Made by a program: the position numbers and the translations under genes. A stretch of DNA of 39,660 nucleotides from an uncultured Lachnospiraceae bacterium (GTDB taxonomy: Bacteria; Bacillota; Clostridia; Lachnospirales; Lachnospiraceae): the NCBI GenBank assembly GCA_947624875.1, contig CANQMA010000014.1, positions 1 through 39,660 on the forward strand, in the 5' to 3' direction. Shown here in pieces: positions 25,728 to 34,718 of this stretch (its first letter is position 1; each line of letters starts with the position of its first letter). The notes beneath the pieces were generated by a model, which was given only the letters and a program-made list of their open reading frames with translations, did not search any database and was not told the DNA's origin.

Positions 25728-26768
25728 CTATGGAAACATCGGAATCTGGGTCAGCCCCAAATTCTCCGGCATCCCGAAAACCAGATTCATATTTTGTACC
25801 GCCTGACCGGCAGCTCCTTTGACCAGATTGTCCAGCGCTCCCATCATAATGATACGGTTGGTGCGTTCATCAATTTTAAAATTCACATCCACATAATTAC
25901 TGCCTTCCACCCATCTGGTTTCCGGACAGACGTCTTTGTCAAGCACACGGATAAACTGTTCTTTCTTATAGTACTTATCATATACCGCTTTCACTTCCCC
26001 GTAGGAAACTTCTTTTGTTAAATCCGCATAGGCCGTCACAAGAATCCCTCTCTGCATTGGCACGAGATGCGGCGTGAAGTTAATCAGCACCTCTTCTTTC
26101 GCAGCATATCCCAGCTGCTCCTCTATCTCCGGCGTATGCCTGTGCGTCGTAACGCCATACGCCTTAATATTTTCATTGACCTCACAGAAAAGGTTTGGCA
26201 CTTTCGCGCTCCTTCCCGCGCCGGAAGTCCCTGATTTTGCATCCACGATAATCGATTTCGGCGCAATGAGTCCCTCTTTTGCCAGCGGATAAACAGATAA
26301 AATACTGCAGGTTGTATAACAACCCGGATTTGCGATCAGCCGCGCTTTTTTAATCTGTTCCCGATTGATTTCACAAAGACCATAGACCGCTTCCGGCAGA
26401 AACTGCGGACTCTGATGCCTGATGCCATACCATTTTTCATAGACAGCCACATCTTTCATTCGGAAATCTGCGCTCAAGTCAATAATTTTTACTTTATTTA
26501 ATATCTTTTCATTGACCAGAGAACTGCAGAGTCCCTGCGGCGTTGCCGTAAAAATGACATCGACCGCCTTTGCCAGCTCATCCATATTATCTTCGAGACA
26601 TTTTTCATCGACAATCTCAAACAGATTATGAAAAACGTCTGCATACTGTTCTCCGACATAACTTTTTGAACCAAACCATCGGACTTCAGCCTCCGGATGC
26701 TGACAGATGAGCCGTACCAGTTCCGCTCCCGCATATCCGGTCGAACCAATAATTCCTGCTTTAATCAT
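25728..26768 (-). CDS. argC: N-acetyl-gamma-glutamyl-phosphate reductase
   Basis: ArgC reduces N-acetylglutamyl phosphate with NADPH to the semialdehyde. The 346-residue protein starts MIKAGIIGSTGYAGAELVRL (Rossmann GxxGxxG) and carries the catalytic cysteine in ANPGCYTT, the SGTSGAGR loop and the catalytic histidine region in THRHTPEIEEQL. The start at 26768 has GGAGG six bases upstream; the open frame to 26804 lacks one. It is the first gene of argCJBD and is probably transcribed from the promoter at 26911-26939, which overlaps an ARG-box-like palindrome. Confidence 0.96.
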   Translation of the reverse strand: MIKAGIIGSTGYAGAELVRLICQHPEAEVRWFGSKSYVGEQYADVFHNLFEIVDEKCLEDNMDELAKAVDVIFTATPQGLCSSLVNEKILNKVKIIDLSADFRMKDVAVYEKWYGIRHQSPQFLPEAVYGLCEINREQIKKARLIANPGCYTTCSILSVYPLAKEGLIAPKSIIVDAKSGTSGAGRSAKVPNLFCEVNENIKAYGVTTHRHTPEIEEQLGYAAKEEVLINFTPHLVPMQRGILVTAYADLTKEVSYGEVKAVYDKYYKKEQFIRVLDKDVCPETRWVEGSNYVDVNFKIDERTNRIIMMGALDNLVKGAAGQAVQNMNLVFGMPENLGLTQIPMFP

Positions 26769-26910
26769 AAGATTCCTCCCACCCGGCATTTTGGACTGTT
26801 CCAATCACCGGCGTGTTTTGTTGCTCAATTGCGTTCCTATTTGTCACAGTTAACATCTATTTTAGTATTTTCCCCGGTAAAAAACAATATTTTTCTGCCG
26901 CAATGCAATC

Positions 26911-26939
26911 ACTATACATCATTATGAATTTTTATGCAA
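26911..26939 (-). promoter_or_regulatory. Predicted promoter of argCJBD
   Basis: On minus: TTGCAT (26939-26934), 17 bases, TATAGT (26916-26911). The first ARG box (26925-26938) covers the spacer and most of the -35, so a bound ArgR would block RNA polymerase. A weaker alternative, TTGTTT-N17-TAAAAT, lies at 26887-26859. Confidence 0.6.
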
Positions 26940-26959
26940 TATTTTTGTATAAATATTCA
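26925..26959. promoter_or_regulatory. Tandem ARG boxes (predicted ArgR operator)
   Basis: Box 1, TGAATTTTTATGCA (26925-26938), and box 2, TGTATAAATATTCA (26946-26959), each differ by one base from the palindrome TGAAT-N4-ATTCA. Their centres are 21 bp apart, two helical turns, the spacing of paired ARG boxes bound by an ArgR hexamer in known systems. They lie in the 312-base gap between the divergent argC and argG genes. The rest of that gap holds only the promoters listed. Confidence 0.7.
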
Positions 26960-27009
26960 CTTCATTTTTTTGTCATCTGTTTATTCGGAAAGTTCTCGTC
27001 AGTCTGCAC

Positions 27010-27038
27010 TTGTTTTTTGCAGAATGATGAGGTATATT
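27010..27038 (+). promoter_or_regulatory. Predicted promoter of argG
   Basis: TTGTTT (27010-27015), 17 bases, TATATT (27033-27038), starting about 36 bases before the argG ATG. The ARG boxes end about 50 bp upstream, so ArgR could act here only at a distance or by looping. Confidence 0.5.
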
Positions 27039-27080
27039 ACAACTGTTATAAAAAAGAAATGCATAATGGAGGAAATCAAA

Positions 27081-28301
27081 ATGGCAAAGGAAAAAGTGAT
27101 CTTAGCTTATTCAGGTGGACTTGATACCACTGCTATCATTCCATGGTTAAAGGAAAATTATGATTATGAAGTAATCTGCTGCTGTATTGACTGCGGTCAG
27201 GGAGAGGAATTGGATGGTCTCGAAGAGAGAGCAAAGTATTCCGGCGCAGCAAAATTATATATTGAGGATATTACAGATGAATTCTGTGATGAATATATCA
27301 TGCCTTGCGTACAGGCAGGCGCTGTATATGAAAACAAATATCTGCTTGGTACTTCAATGGCGCGTCCGGGGATTGCTAAAAGATTGGTAGAAATCGCCAG
27401 AAAAGAAGGCGCAACCGCCATCTGCCACGGCGCCACCGGTAAAGGAAACGACCAGATCCGTTTTGAACTGGGCATTAAGGCGCTCGCTCCGGATTTAAAG
27501 ATTATTGCCGCATGGAGAGACGAACATTGGACCATGAATTCGCGTGAGGAGGAAATCGAATACTGTAAGGCGCACGGCATCGACCTTCCATTCTCTGCGG
27601 ACCAGAGTTACAGCCGTGACAGAAATCTGTGGCATATCAGCCACGAAGGACTGGAACTGGAAGATCCTGCAAACGAGCCGGACTATGACCATCTGTTAGT
27701 GCTGGGTGTTTCACCGCAGAAAGCTCCTGATGAGGGCGAATATGTAACCATGACCTTTGAAAAAGGGATCCCGGTTTCCGTCAATGGAAAGAAAATGAAA
27801 GTTTCTGATATTATCCGCGAATTGAACCGACTTGGCGGAAAGCACGGCGTCGGCATTGTAGATATTGTGGAAAACCGCGTGGTCGGAATGAAATCCCGCG
27901 GAGTTTATGAAACTCCGGGCGGAACGATTCTGATGGAGGCGCATGATCAATTAGAGGAGCTGGTGTTAGACCGCGCAACCATGGAAGTCAAAAAAGATAT
28001 GGGCAATAAAATGGCGCAGATCGTTTACGAGGGAAAATGGTTTACACCACTGCGCGAAGCAGTACAGGCTTTTGTAGAAAAAACACAGGAATATGTTACC
28101 GGCGAAGTGAAATTCCAATTGTACAAAGGAAATATCATCAAAGCAGGAACGACTTCCCCATACTCACTTTACAGTGAATCCCTTGCTTCCTTTACAACCG
28201 GAGATCTTTACGACCACCATGATGCTGAAGGCTTTATTACGTTATTTGGCCTTCCGTTAAAGGTCCGCGCAATGAAGATGCAGGCATTGGATCAGAAGTA
28301 A
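27081..28301 (+). CDS. argG: Argininosuccinate synthase
   Basis: ArgG joins citrulline and aspartate with ATP to form argininosuccinate, the second-last step of arginine synthesis. The 406-residue protein starts [19 protein letters not shown], containing the N-type ATP pyrophosphatase P-loop SGGLDTT. It continues with [13 protein letters not shown] and the [14 protein letters not shown] segment of the citrulline/aspartate site. The open frame reaches back to 26934, but GGAGGAAATCAAA before 27081 and the family's standard N-terminus fix the start. It diverges from argCJBD and ends in its own terminator. The final-step gene argH is not next to it here. Confidence 0.97.
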   Translation: MAKEKVILAYSGGLDTTAIIPWLKENYDYEVICCCIDCGQGEELDGLEERAKYSGAAKLYIEDITDEFCDEYIMPCVQAGAVYENKYLLGTSMARPGIAKRLVEIARKEGATAICHGATGKGNDQIRFELGIKALAPDLKIIAAWRDEHWTMNSREEEIEYCKAHGIDLPFSADQSYSRDRNLWHISHEGLELEDPANEPDYDHLLVLGVSPQKAPDEGEYVTMTFEKGIPVSVNGKKMKVSDIIRELNRLGGKHGVGIVDIVENRVVGMKSRGVYETPGGTILMEAHDQLEELVLDRATMEVKKDMGNKMAQIVYEGKWFTPLREAVQAFVEKTQEYVTGEVKFQLYKGNIIKAGTTSPYSLYSESLASFTTGDLYDHHDAEGFITLFGLPLKVRAMKMQALDQK

Positions 28302-28341
28302 TTTAATACGGGTTATCAACGAATAACAAAGAATGTAAAAT

Positions 28342-28385
28342 AAAGGCATTGTATCAACGTTTGTTTGCGCAATGCCTTTTTCTTT
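28342..28385 (+). terminator. Rho-independent terminator after argG
   Basis: AAAGGCATTG (28342-28351) pairs with CAATGCCTTT (28370-28379) around an 18-base loop, followed by a T-rich tract to 28385. It separates argG from the downstream glycosylation operon. Confidence 0.85.
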
Positions 28386-28422
28386 TGCCCATTCCATTTT
28401 CACGGAATCCTCTTATTTTTTC

Positions 28423-28451
28423 TTTACTCTTATAGTAATTTATTGTAAAAT
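28423..28451 (+). promoter_or_regulatory. Predicted promoter of the GT2-gtrA-yfhO operon
   Basis: TTTACT (28423-28428), 17 bases, TAAAAT (28446-28451), 44 bases before the glycosyltransferase ATG. It makes the three-gene operon independent of argG. Confidence 0.5.
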
Positions 28452-28495
28452 AAAAGTTAATTGTGAAATCAAGACACCATAAGATGGAGGTTGCC

Positions 28496-29434
28496 ATGAA
28501 AACAGTGAATGTTGTAGTTCCCTGCTATAATGAAGAAGATATGCTGGAAATGTTTTATGCTGAAAGCGAGAAAATATACCGCACCATTGAAAACTATGAG
28601 TTTTCTTATATTTTTGTCAATGATGGAAGCCGCGATAAGACCCATATCCTTTTAAAGAAATTAAGCAGTGAACATAATAATGTAAAGTATATTACTTTTT
28701 CCAGAAACTTTGGAAAAGAGGCGGCAATGTATGCGGGTTTGTGCAACACTGACGCCGATTACACGATAGTAATGGACGCTGATTTACAGCACCCGCCTGC
28801 TTTAGTTCCTGCGATGATTCAGGAAATTGAGAAAGGTTACGACTGCTGCGCCGGTATGCGGAAAAGCCGCACGGGAGAATCTAAGATCAAAAGTGCATTT
28901 TCTTCCCTGTTCTACCGTATTAATAACCGTTTTACCAGTGTTCATTTGGAACCGAACGCGGTGGATTTTAGAATAATGACCAGGCAGATGGTTGATAATA
29001 TTGTCAGGCTTGGCGAAGTACAACGTTTTTCCAAAGGCATTTTTTCATGGGTCGGCTTCGAGACTTCATGGATTCCTTTTGAAAATATTGAACGCCCGGC
29101 GGGCTCTACGAAATGGAGTTTTCGAAAATTAGTGCGCTATGCCATCACAGGCATCACTTCTTTTTCTGTTGTTCCGCTTGGCATGCTGACGGCTTTGGGT
29201 CTTGTGATTTCTCTGCTGTCTTTTTTACTGATTACGTTTACACTGATAAGGAAACTGGTCTTTGGCATTGACGTATCCGGATATGCCTCACTGCTGATTG
29301 CTGTTTTGTTTTTAGGCGGTATGATCGAATTGTCCTTAGGAATTCTGGGGGAATATATTTCAAACATCTATCTGGAATCCAAAGACCGTCCAATTTATAT
29401 TATTCAAGACTCTAATATTAAAGACTATAAATAA
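28496..29434 (+). CDS. GT2 glycosyltransferase, CsbB/DPM1-like, polyprenyl-phosphate sugar synthase
   Basis: This family transfers a sugar from a nucleotide donor to undecaprenyl phosphate on the inner face of the membrane. The 312-residue protein has the GT-A fold motifs VVPCYNEED near the start, FVNDGSRDKT, VMDADLQHPP (the DAD metal-binding site) and a QRFSKGIFSWVG segment typical of CsbB/GtrB-like enzymes. Two C-terminal membrane helices follow (about 225-250 and 262-285). GGAGG lies five bases before ATG 28496, so the longer frame from GTG 28463 is rejected. It is the first gene of an operon with a flippase-like GtrA and a YfhO transferase. The sugar is unknown; GlcNAc is made by the Bacillus counterpart. 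Confidence 0.88.
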   Translation: MKTVNVVVPCYNEEDMLEMFYAESEKIYRTIENYEFSYIFVNDGSRDKTHILLKKLSSEHNNVKYITFSRNFGKEAAMYAGLCNTDADYTIVMDADLQHPPALVPAMIQEIEKGYDCCAGMRKSRTGESKIKSAFSSLFYRINNRFTSVHLEPNAVDFRIMTRQMVDNIVRLGEVQRFSKGIFSWVGFETSWIPFENIERPAGSTKWSFRKLVRYAITGITSFSVVPLGMLTALGLVISLLSFLLITFTLIRKLVFGIDVSGYASLLIAVLFLGGMIELSLGILGEYISNIYLESKDRPIYIIQDSNIKDYK

Positions 29435-29461
29435 TAGATTATATCTTTATAGGAGATACAA

Positions 29462-29956
29462 ATGAAAGATAGAATTCTATGCTTCAGAACTTTTTTATTA
29501 GAACACTTTCACGGGGATAAACTGCAAAGCCTCATTTACGGACTGATCAGTTATCAAATGATTACCTACGTCTTTTTTGGTATCTTTACGTCTGTGATTG
29601 ATGTAGGCGTTTATTCCATATTAACCTATTTACATATCAATATTCTGGTTGCCAATATCCTGTCTACCCTGTGCGCGATTGTCGTTGCCTACATTACAAA
29701 TAAACGTTTTGTTTTTAACAGCGCTGCCCATGGGTTTTCAGCGGTTTTCTATGAGTTTATGAGATTTTCGGAGGCAAGAATTGCTACATTATTGATGACG
29801 GAACTTATTTTGCTCATATGCCATCTGCTGCATGGCAATCCGTATACGACCAAAATTTTTGCAATGGTTTTAACGGTATGCATCAATTATATTGTAAGTA
29901 AACTTTATATATTCAATTCAAAACAGAAAGGAACTAAATCAGATGAAAAATTTTAA
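29462..29956 (+). CDS. GtrA-family membrane protein (sugar-lipid flippase candidate)
   Basis: GtrA-like proteins have four membrane helices and are thought to flip undecaprenyl-phosphate-linked sugars to the outer leaflet. This 164-residue protein has the four helices after a ~30-residue cytoplasmic start, with the family features FGIFTSVIDVGVY in helix 1, AYITNKRFVF after helix 2, and NYIVSKLYIFNSK after helix 4. AGGAG precedes the ATG by six bases. It lies 27 bp after the GT2 gene, and its end overlaps the longest yfhO frame by 14 bp, so the three are tightly coupled. It matches YngA of the Bacillus CsbB-YngA-YfhO set. Confidence 0.88.
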   Translation: MKDRILCFRTFLLEHFHGDKLQSLIYGLISYQMITYVFFGIFTSVIDVGVYSILTYLHINILVANILSTLCAIVVAYITNKRFVFNSAAHGFSAVFYEFMRFSEARIATLLMTELILLICHLLHGNPYTTKIFAMVLTVCINYIVSKLYIFNSKQKGTKSDEKF

Positions 29957-32693
29957 GGACATGTGCATGAAGAATAAATTTAATTATCTTGCATTTATCA
30001 TTCCTGTTGTTTCCATGCTTGTTGTATATTTCTTTAAGGATATCATTCCATTTGGAGAACAGATGTATCTTCGAAGCGACTGCTATCATCAGTATACGCC
30101 GTTTCTTCAGGTACTGCAGGACAAGCTCCGCAGCGGCGGAAGCCTGTTTTACTCATGGGAATTTGGTGGAGGAATGAATTTCTGGAGTGTGGCGACATAC
30201 TACCTGTCCAGTCCGTTGAATCTCCTGATATTGATATGGCCGGGAGCGGTTTCTGATTTTGTCAGTTTTTCTATTGTACTGAAAATGGGACTTGCCGGCT
30301 TTACTACTTCTTATTATTTATCTAAACATTTTCAAAAAGATTCCGTCCTGACCGCTGCCATTGGTTCCGCATATGGTCTGTCTTCTTATTTTGCTGCATT
30401 CAGCTGGAACATCATGTGGCTGGACTGCCTATGGCTTTTCCCAATCATCGTGTTAGGTCTTGAAAAATTAGTGAATGAGAAAAAGTGCAAAATGTATGCC
30501 ATTTCTTTGGGTATTGCGCTCTTTTCCAATTATTATATCGGATTTATGATTTGCATTTTCAGCGTCATCTATTTTATTTATCTTTTCCTGACCAAAAATG
30601 ATCAGCCGGGAAGTGATTTGAAAGCAAAATTGCTGATTGTCAAAGATTACGTCTTATATTCCTTACTGGCAGGCGCTCTGTCAGCCGTAATGGTAATTCC
30701 GGCATACCTTGGTCTGATGAATACGGTATCGGCAAAATCTGACTGGAGAGACCTGACAGAATATTTTTCTGTTTTTTATGTACTGCTCCGTTCCCTGATT
30801 GCAACACCGATCGCTGAGTTGAAAAATTATCCGGATCCAAATGTTTACTGTACTGTTGCAGCTTTTTTCCTGATTCCACTGTTTTGCTTGTGTAAAAAAA
30901 TTCCATTAAAAGAGCGACTGGGAAAAACAGTAATCGCAGTGATATTATTACTGAGTATGTGCTTTAACCTTCCAACATATATCTGGCATGGATTTCATTA
31001 TCCGAACAGTTTGTCCGGAAGATTTTCATTCCTTTATATCTTTATGATTCTTGTGATGAGTTATGAGGCGCTCCGGCATATTAAATCGTACAAAAATTCC
31101 CATATCATCTCTTCTGTGGTCGGTTCGATTACGCTCATCCTGTTATGTAAGGCGATTTATGATGCTCCATCATTTTTGAATGAATTATATGATGAAAATG
31201 CTTCTTCTGAAGGCATATATCTCAAAATGGTATACGTCAGTATCCTGTTCATATTAATTTATTTTGTTTACATTTTATGGTATCGCGCAAAACCTCATTT
31301 AAAGGGTTTTATCGCTTATATCATGATATTAACTGTCTTTTTGGAACTGACATTTAATCTCGCGATGACGACCATTATCAGCACACAGGAAAAGGCATCT
31401 TATTACAATTCTGTTGATAGTTACGCCCAGCTGAATGATTTTGCCGCGCAAGATGCAGACGATCCGTTCTACCGTGCGCAGACTGCATCATTTAACACCA
31501 AAAACGATGGCGCCAGATACGGCTATCGGAGCATTTCGACTTTCTGCTCCGTTTCTCTGGCATCCACACAGACGTACTATGATGCAATCGGTCTGCAGGT
31601 TTCAACGAATTCTTTTTCACACTATGGAATTACGCCGGTCACTGCGGCGCTTTACGCGCTAAAATATGAATATACCGGCAATGCTCCTACATTCAGTGAT
31701 GCTGAAACTTTTTTGACGACAGCAAATAAAAACAATGTGACATTGCATTTATATAAATTTAATCAGTCTCTGCCGCTCGGTTTCATGATCAAGACGAATA
31801 CCATGGCAAAGATGAAATCAGAAGTTGTTACCCAGCAGACTGTTACCGGGAAGAATGGGCAGGCTGAAGTGGACGAAAATGGAAAGACCGTGACAGAGGA
31901 CGTCTATGTTTCCGATTGCTTTGCTGTACAAAACAGTTTTGTCAACAACGCTGTCAGCAATGCGCAGACTGTTTTCCACAAATTAAAGGTGCAGAATGGA
32001 GTCATCACCGCAGCATATGATATGGACGACTCCAGCAACAGTGGAATTACGGAAACGCCAAAAACAATGGATATTTATTTTTATTCCATGACTTCTAATG
32101 ATGATTTAACTGCAACCATTAATGGAATACAGACTCCGGTAGATACAACCCCGGCTGCCGGCAATAATGCATCTGCCACAACGACCAAGGCAAATAACGT
32201 AAAGAATTTTTCCGACACAGGCAGCAATTATATCTGTCATATCGGAAATGTCCCTGCCGGCGCTACCGTGACATTATCTGATACTTCCGCCACCTGCTAT
32301 GCTTATGCATACGATGCTTCAGCATGGAAAGCAGATTATGAGAAGTTAAACAGTGAAACTTATCACGTTTCCACCGCAGACGATACAAAACTGGAGGGAA
32401 CCATCACAGTGCAGAATGCCGGTCTGATGTACACATCCATTCCATATGAAAAAGGCTGGAAAGTATATGTAGACGGAGAAAAGGCAGAAACCACTCCAAT
32501 CTGCGGAGATTCATTAGTCGGCGTTGCATTGACACCGGGACAGCATACCGTTGTATTCAAATATACGCCAGCCGGATTTGTTCCTGGGCTGCTGCTTACA
32601 ATTTTGGCAATTATATTATTATTCTTACCATATGATAAAATATGGGAGTTTATTTCCTCAAAAACAGCTTTGACTGCAGAAACAAAAAAATAG
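29943..32693 (+). CDS. YfhO-family GT-C membrane glycosyltransferase (operon copy)
   Basis: Likely outward-facing transferase of the operon, taking the flipped sugar and placing it on a cell-surface polymer such as lipoteichoic acid. The 916-residue protein has an N-terminal helix, a first outer loop with the GT-C-like acidic site (YLRSDCYHQY, Asp about residue 46), some 12 membrane segments to residue ~480, and a ~400-residue extracytoplasmic region rich in Thr, Asn and Ala. The family end is SIPYEKGWKVYVDG, then a last helix. The frame starts at 29943 (AAAGGA upstream). Starting at 29967, where AAGGA lies seven bases upstream, would remove the overlap with gtrA and is a fair alternative. 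It is more typical of YfhO than the copy at 2873-5485. Confidence 0.87.
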   Translation: MKNFKDMCMKNKFNYLAFIIPVVSMLVVYFFKDIIPFGEQMYLRSDCYHQYTPFLQVLQDKLRSGGSLFYSWEFGGGMNFWSVATYYLSSPLNLLILIWPGAVSDFVSFSIVLKMGLAGFTTSYYLSKHFQKDSVLTAAIGSAYGLSSYFAAFSWNIMWLDCLWLFPIIVLGLEKLVNEKKCKMYAISLGIALFSNYYIGFMICIFSVIYFIYLFLTKNDQPGSDLKAKLLIVKDYVLYSLLAGALSAVMVIPAYLGLMNTVSAKSDWRDLTEYFSVFYVLLRSLIATPIAELKNYPDPNVYCTVAAFFLIPLFCLCKKIPLKERLGKTVIAVILLLSMCFNLPTYIWHGFHYPNSLSGRFSFLYIFMILVMSYEALRHIKSYKNSHIISSVVGSITLILLCKAIYDAPSFLNELYDENASSEGIYLKMVYVSILFILIYFVYILWYRAKPHLKGFIAYIMILTVFLELTFNLAMTTIISTQEKASYYNSVDSYAQLNDFAAQDADDPFYRAQTASFNTKNDGARYGYRSISTFCSVSLASTQTYYDAIGLQVSTNSFSHYGITPVTAALYALKYEYTGNAPTFSDAETFLTTANKNNVTLHLYKFNQSLPLGFMIKTNTMAKMKSEVVTQQTVTGKNGQAEVDENGKTVTEDVYVSDCFAVQNSFVNNAVSNAQTVFHKLKVQNGVITAAYDMDDSSNSGITETPKTMDIYFYSMTSNDDLTATINGIQTPVDTTPAAGNNASATTTKANNVKNFSDTGSNYICHIGNVPAGATVTLSDTSATCYAYAYDASAWKADYEKLNSETYHVSTADDTKLEGTITVQNAGLMYTSIPYEKGWKVYVDGEKAETTPICGDSLVGVALTPGQHTVVFKYTPAGFVPGLLLTILAIILLFLPYDKIWEFISSKTALTAETKK

Positions 32694-32732
32694 AATAAAC
32701 TGATTGAATGAACATTGAAGTTTATTTCAGGC

Positions 32733-32770
32733 AAAAAGAAATCTCACAGCAGTGTGAGATTTCTTTTTTT
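32733..32770. terminator. Bidirectional terminator between yfhO and the PrsA-like gene
   Basis: AGAAATCTCACA (32737-32748) and TGTGAGATTTCT (32753-32764) form a perfect 12-base stem with a GCAG loop, flanked by A5 on the left and T on the right. It serves both convergent genes. Confidence 0.93.
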
Positions 32771-32824
32771 GTGCTATACTGTTTTGCAGCGCTTTCGACT
32801 TTGATTGCTGTGTTTGAAAAGCTT

Positions 32825-33859
32825 CTACATTCCTGATTGTTTTGCTTTCTCATAAATATCGATTAAATTCGTCGTCCGAATATTTGAATCTGTGGCAACA
32901 TCTGATTTTTTCCATGCCGCAGTGTTAAAGTCCGAATTTACAGAGGAGAGATATTCGTTGTATTTCTGATTTAACAGCCGCTGCTTTGCCGCTTCAATCA
33001 TTGCTGATTTGTTATTCTTTGTTTCCTCTTCCAGATAACTGCTCACACAATAAACCAAATAGTAATCGGACCCGTCCTGAATCATAGAACTGATTTCTCC
33101 ATCATTCAACTGAAACGCTTCCTGCTCAAATTTCTGATCCGCTTCATTCTTTTTTAAGGTCAGTTCTAAGGTCGCATCCAGAGAATACTGCTTTGCCTCA
33201 CGGACAAAATCCTGATATCCGCCGTTTACCACAGAAGAAACCTTTTTAAAAGTAGAACGAATCTTTTTTTCTGACTGTTTATCCGAACGCATATGAATAT
33301 ATTGAATCTTTATGACTCTTGCCTGCTCGTCGCTGATATCACTTCCGGCATCTTCTGAAACTGCCGTTTTTTCTTTGTCGGCGAAAAGCATTTTCGTATA
33401 TAAGTTTTGTACATCTTTCATTGTAGAATTTGTATAATTTCTCTCTTCATCAGTCATTCCGTTATAGTATTCTTTTGCAGATTCACTGATTGCAGACTGT
33501 TCCTGCGCAGAGAGTTCTATATGATTTTTCTGCGCCCAGTCAGCCAGACTATAAATCACTGACAATTCTTCCTTTGTCTGCTCTTTCACAACATCCTGCA
33601 ATGTTTTATTCTCTGCTGCCGCAGCATTCCAATCTATTTTTCCCCCAAAATTCTTTTTATATAAATTCTGATTATTCATAAACAGAATCATATACTCTTC
33701 TTTTGGGCAGACCAGTTCACCGACTTCAAAAACCTCGTCGCTGTTTAGTCCCGCAATTTTTCCAACAATCGGTGTATCCGTTTTAATCCCACAACCCGTC
33801 ACGGCAGTCATGGTGGCAGTCAAAATCATCACAGATATCAGAAATTTATTCTTTTTCAT
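32825..33859 (-). CDS. PrsA/SurA-like peptidyl-prolyl isomerase lipoprotein
   Basis: Predicted extracytoplasmic foldase lipoprotein of 344 residues: a signal peptide with lipobox AVTGC (Cys about residue 23), a SurA-N/PrsA-like helical region (about 40-165), and a weakly conserved parvulin-type domain (about 175-265). The last is recognised from VIKIQYIHMRSD at its start and AFQLNDGEISSMIQDGSDYYLV at its end, where PrsA has the F-x-LKxGEIS pattern. A helical tail follows. Because the core is divergent, isomerase activity is uncertain and a chaperone role is possible. The start at 33859 is chosen because AGGAG lies eight bases upstream. It follows the HAD gene by 27 bp and a secreted glucosaminidase upstream, a plausible client. 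Confidence 0.75.
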   Translation of the reverse strand: MKKNKFLISVMILTATMTAVTGCGIKTDTPIVGKIAGLNSDEVFEVGELVCPKEEYMILFMNNQNLYKKNFGGKIDWNAAAAENKTLQDVVKEQTKEELSVIYSLADWAQKNHIELSAQEQSAISESAKEYYNGMTDEERNYTNSTMKDVQNLYTKMLFADKEKTAVSEDAGSDISDEQARVIKIQYIHMRSDKQSEKKIRSTFKKVSSVVNGGYQDFVREAKQYSLDATLELTLKKNEADQKFEQEAFQLNDGEISSMIQDGSDYYLVYCVSSYLEEETKNNKSAMIEAAKQRLLNQKYNEYLSSVNSDFNTAAWKKSDVATDSNIRTTNLIDIYEKAKQSGM

Positions 33860-33886
33860 AATCATCTCCTAACACTTCTCCAATCC

Positions 33887-34663
33887 TTATCTGATTCTCA
33901 GGATATCCTCTAAAATGGTATCAACATTTTCCGCAATATATTGAGCCGAACGTTTTACTTCCGCATCCGCATACTGCATTGCATAACTAAAATAGGAATA
34001 CTGAAACATCTCAATGTCGCTATAACCTCCACCAAAAATCACCGTGTCCTCTGCCGTTATGTCAAAAATCTGCTGAATTAAAGCAAGCGCCGATGCTTTA
34101 TGCACATAACTGGCTGTAATGTCTATCTGATTTGGATTGGAAATTGCCACATTGGCACTTTTCTCCCATTTAGAATAAAAATACTCAAAACTCTTTTCAT
34201 CAAATCCATTTTTTGCATAAATGGTAATTTTTGTAATATCTCCATGGAGTTCTTTGCTGTCTTTAACAAATTCCGGCTCTGCCCCGATTGCCTTTAACGT
34301 TTTGATAAAATCATATTCATGACCGGTAATATAAAGTCCCCGCTCTGTCGCATAGGAAAGATCATACCCCGGATGTTGTGTGATTTCCTTCTCAATATCA
34401 AGACAAACCAACCGGTCAATTGGCGTTTTGCTCAACACCTGATCCTGATAAATTATGGAACCGCCGTCATTGCAGATGTAAATAACATCATCTTTCAGTT
34501 TTTCAAACAGAGGGTACACCGAATCATAATTTCTTCCGGTAACCACAGCAAATTGAATGTCCTTCTGCTTTAGTTCGGATAATAATCCCAGTGTTTCCTG
34601 CGCTATCTGATTTGATTCAGAGACCAGTGTGGTTTCCAAATCGAACACAATCAATCGAATCAT
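33887..34663 (-). CDS. Cof-type HAD-superfamily protein with altered catalytic motifs
   Basis: The 258-residue protein has the fold order of Cof/IIB HAD phosphatases: motif I near the start, motif II VVTGR (T42), a cap domain (about 85-185), motif III Lys189 (VHKASAL) and motif IV near 211-216. Motif I reads DLETT: the nucleophile Asp8 is kept, but the usual second Asp (general acid) is Glu10 and the glycine is Thr. Motif IV reads GGGYSD where GDxxND is expected, losing the first Asp and the Asn. Activity may therefore be lost or changed. GGGAG precedes the ATG. It sits between the glucosaminidase and PrsA-like genes on the same strand; the function is unknown. Confidence 0.8.
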   Translation of the reverse strand: MIRLIVFDLETTLVSESNQIAQETLGLLSELKQKDIQFAVVTGRNYDSVYPLFEKLKDDVIYICNDGGSIIYQDQVLSKTPIDRLVCLDIEKEITQHPGYDLSYATERGLYITGHEYDFIKTLKAIGAEPEFVKDSKELHGDITKITIYAKNGFDEKSFEYFYSKWEKSANVAISNPNQIDITASYVHKASALALIQQIFDITAEDTVIFGGGYSDIEMFQYSYFSYAMQYADAEVKRSAQYIAENVDTILEDILRIR

Positions 34664-34718
34664 TTTTTTCTCCCAAAAACTACCGCCATTCTCCTACGGA
34701 ATTTCGTACGTGTTCTTT

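Noticed and set aside
26769-27080. T-box or other amino-acid riboswitch in front of argC or argG
   Set aside because: The leaders are too short after the predicted promoters, and no T-box sequence or terminator/antiterminator pair is visible.
34664-34718. Possible terminator between the glucosaminidase and HAD genes
   Set aside because: Only a four-base stem (TACG/CGTA) is present with no following T run on the minus strand.
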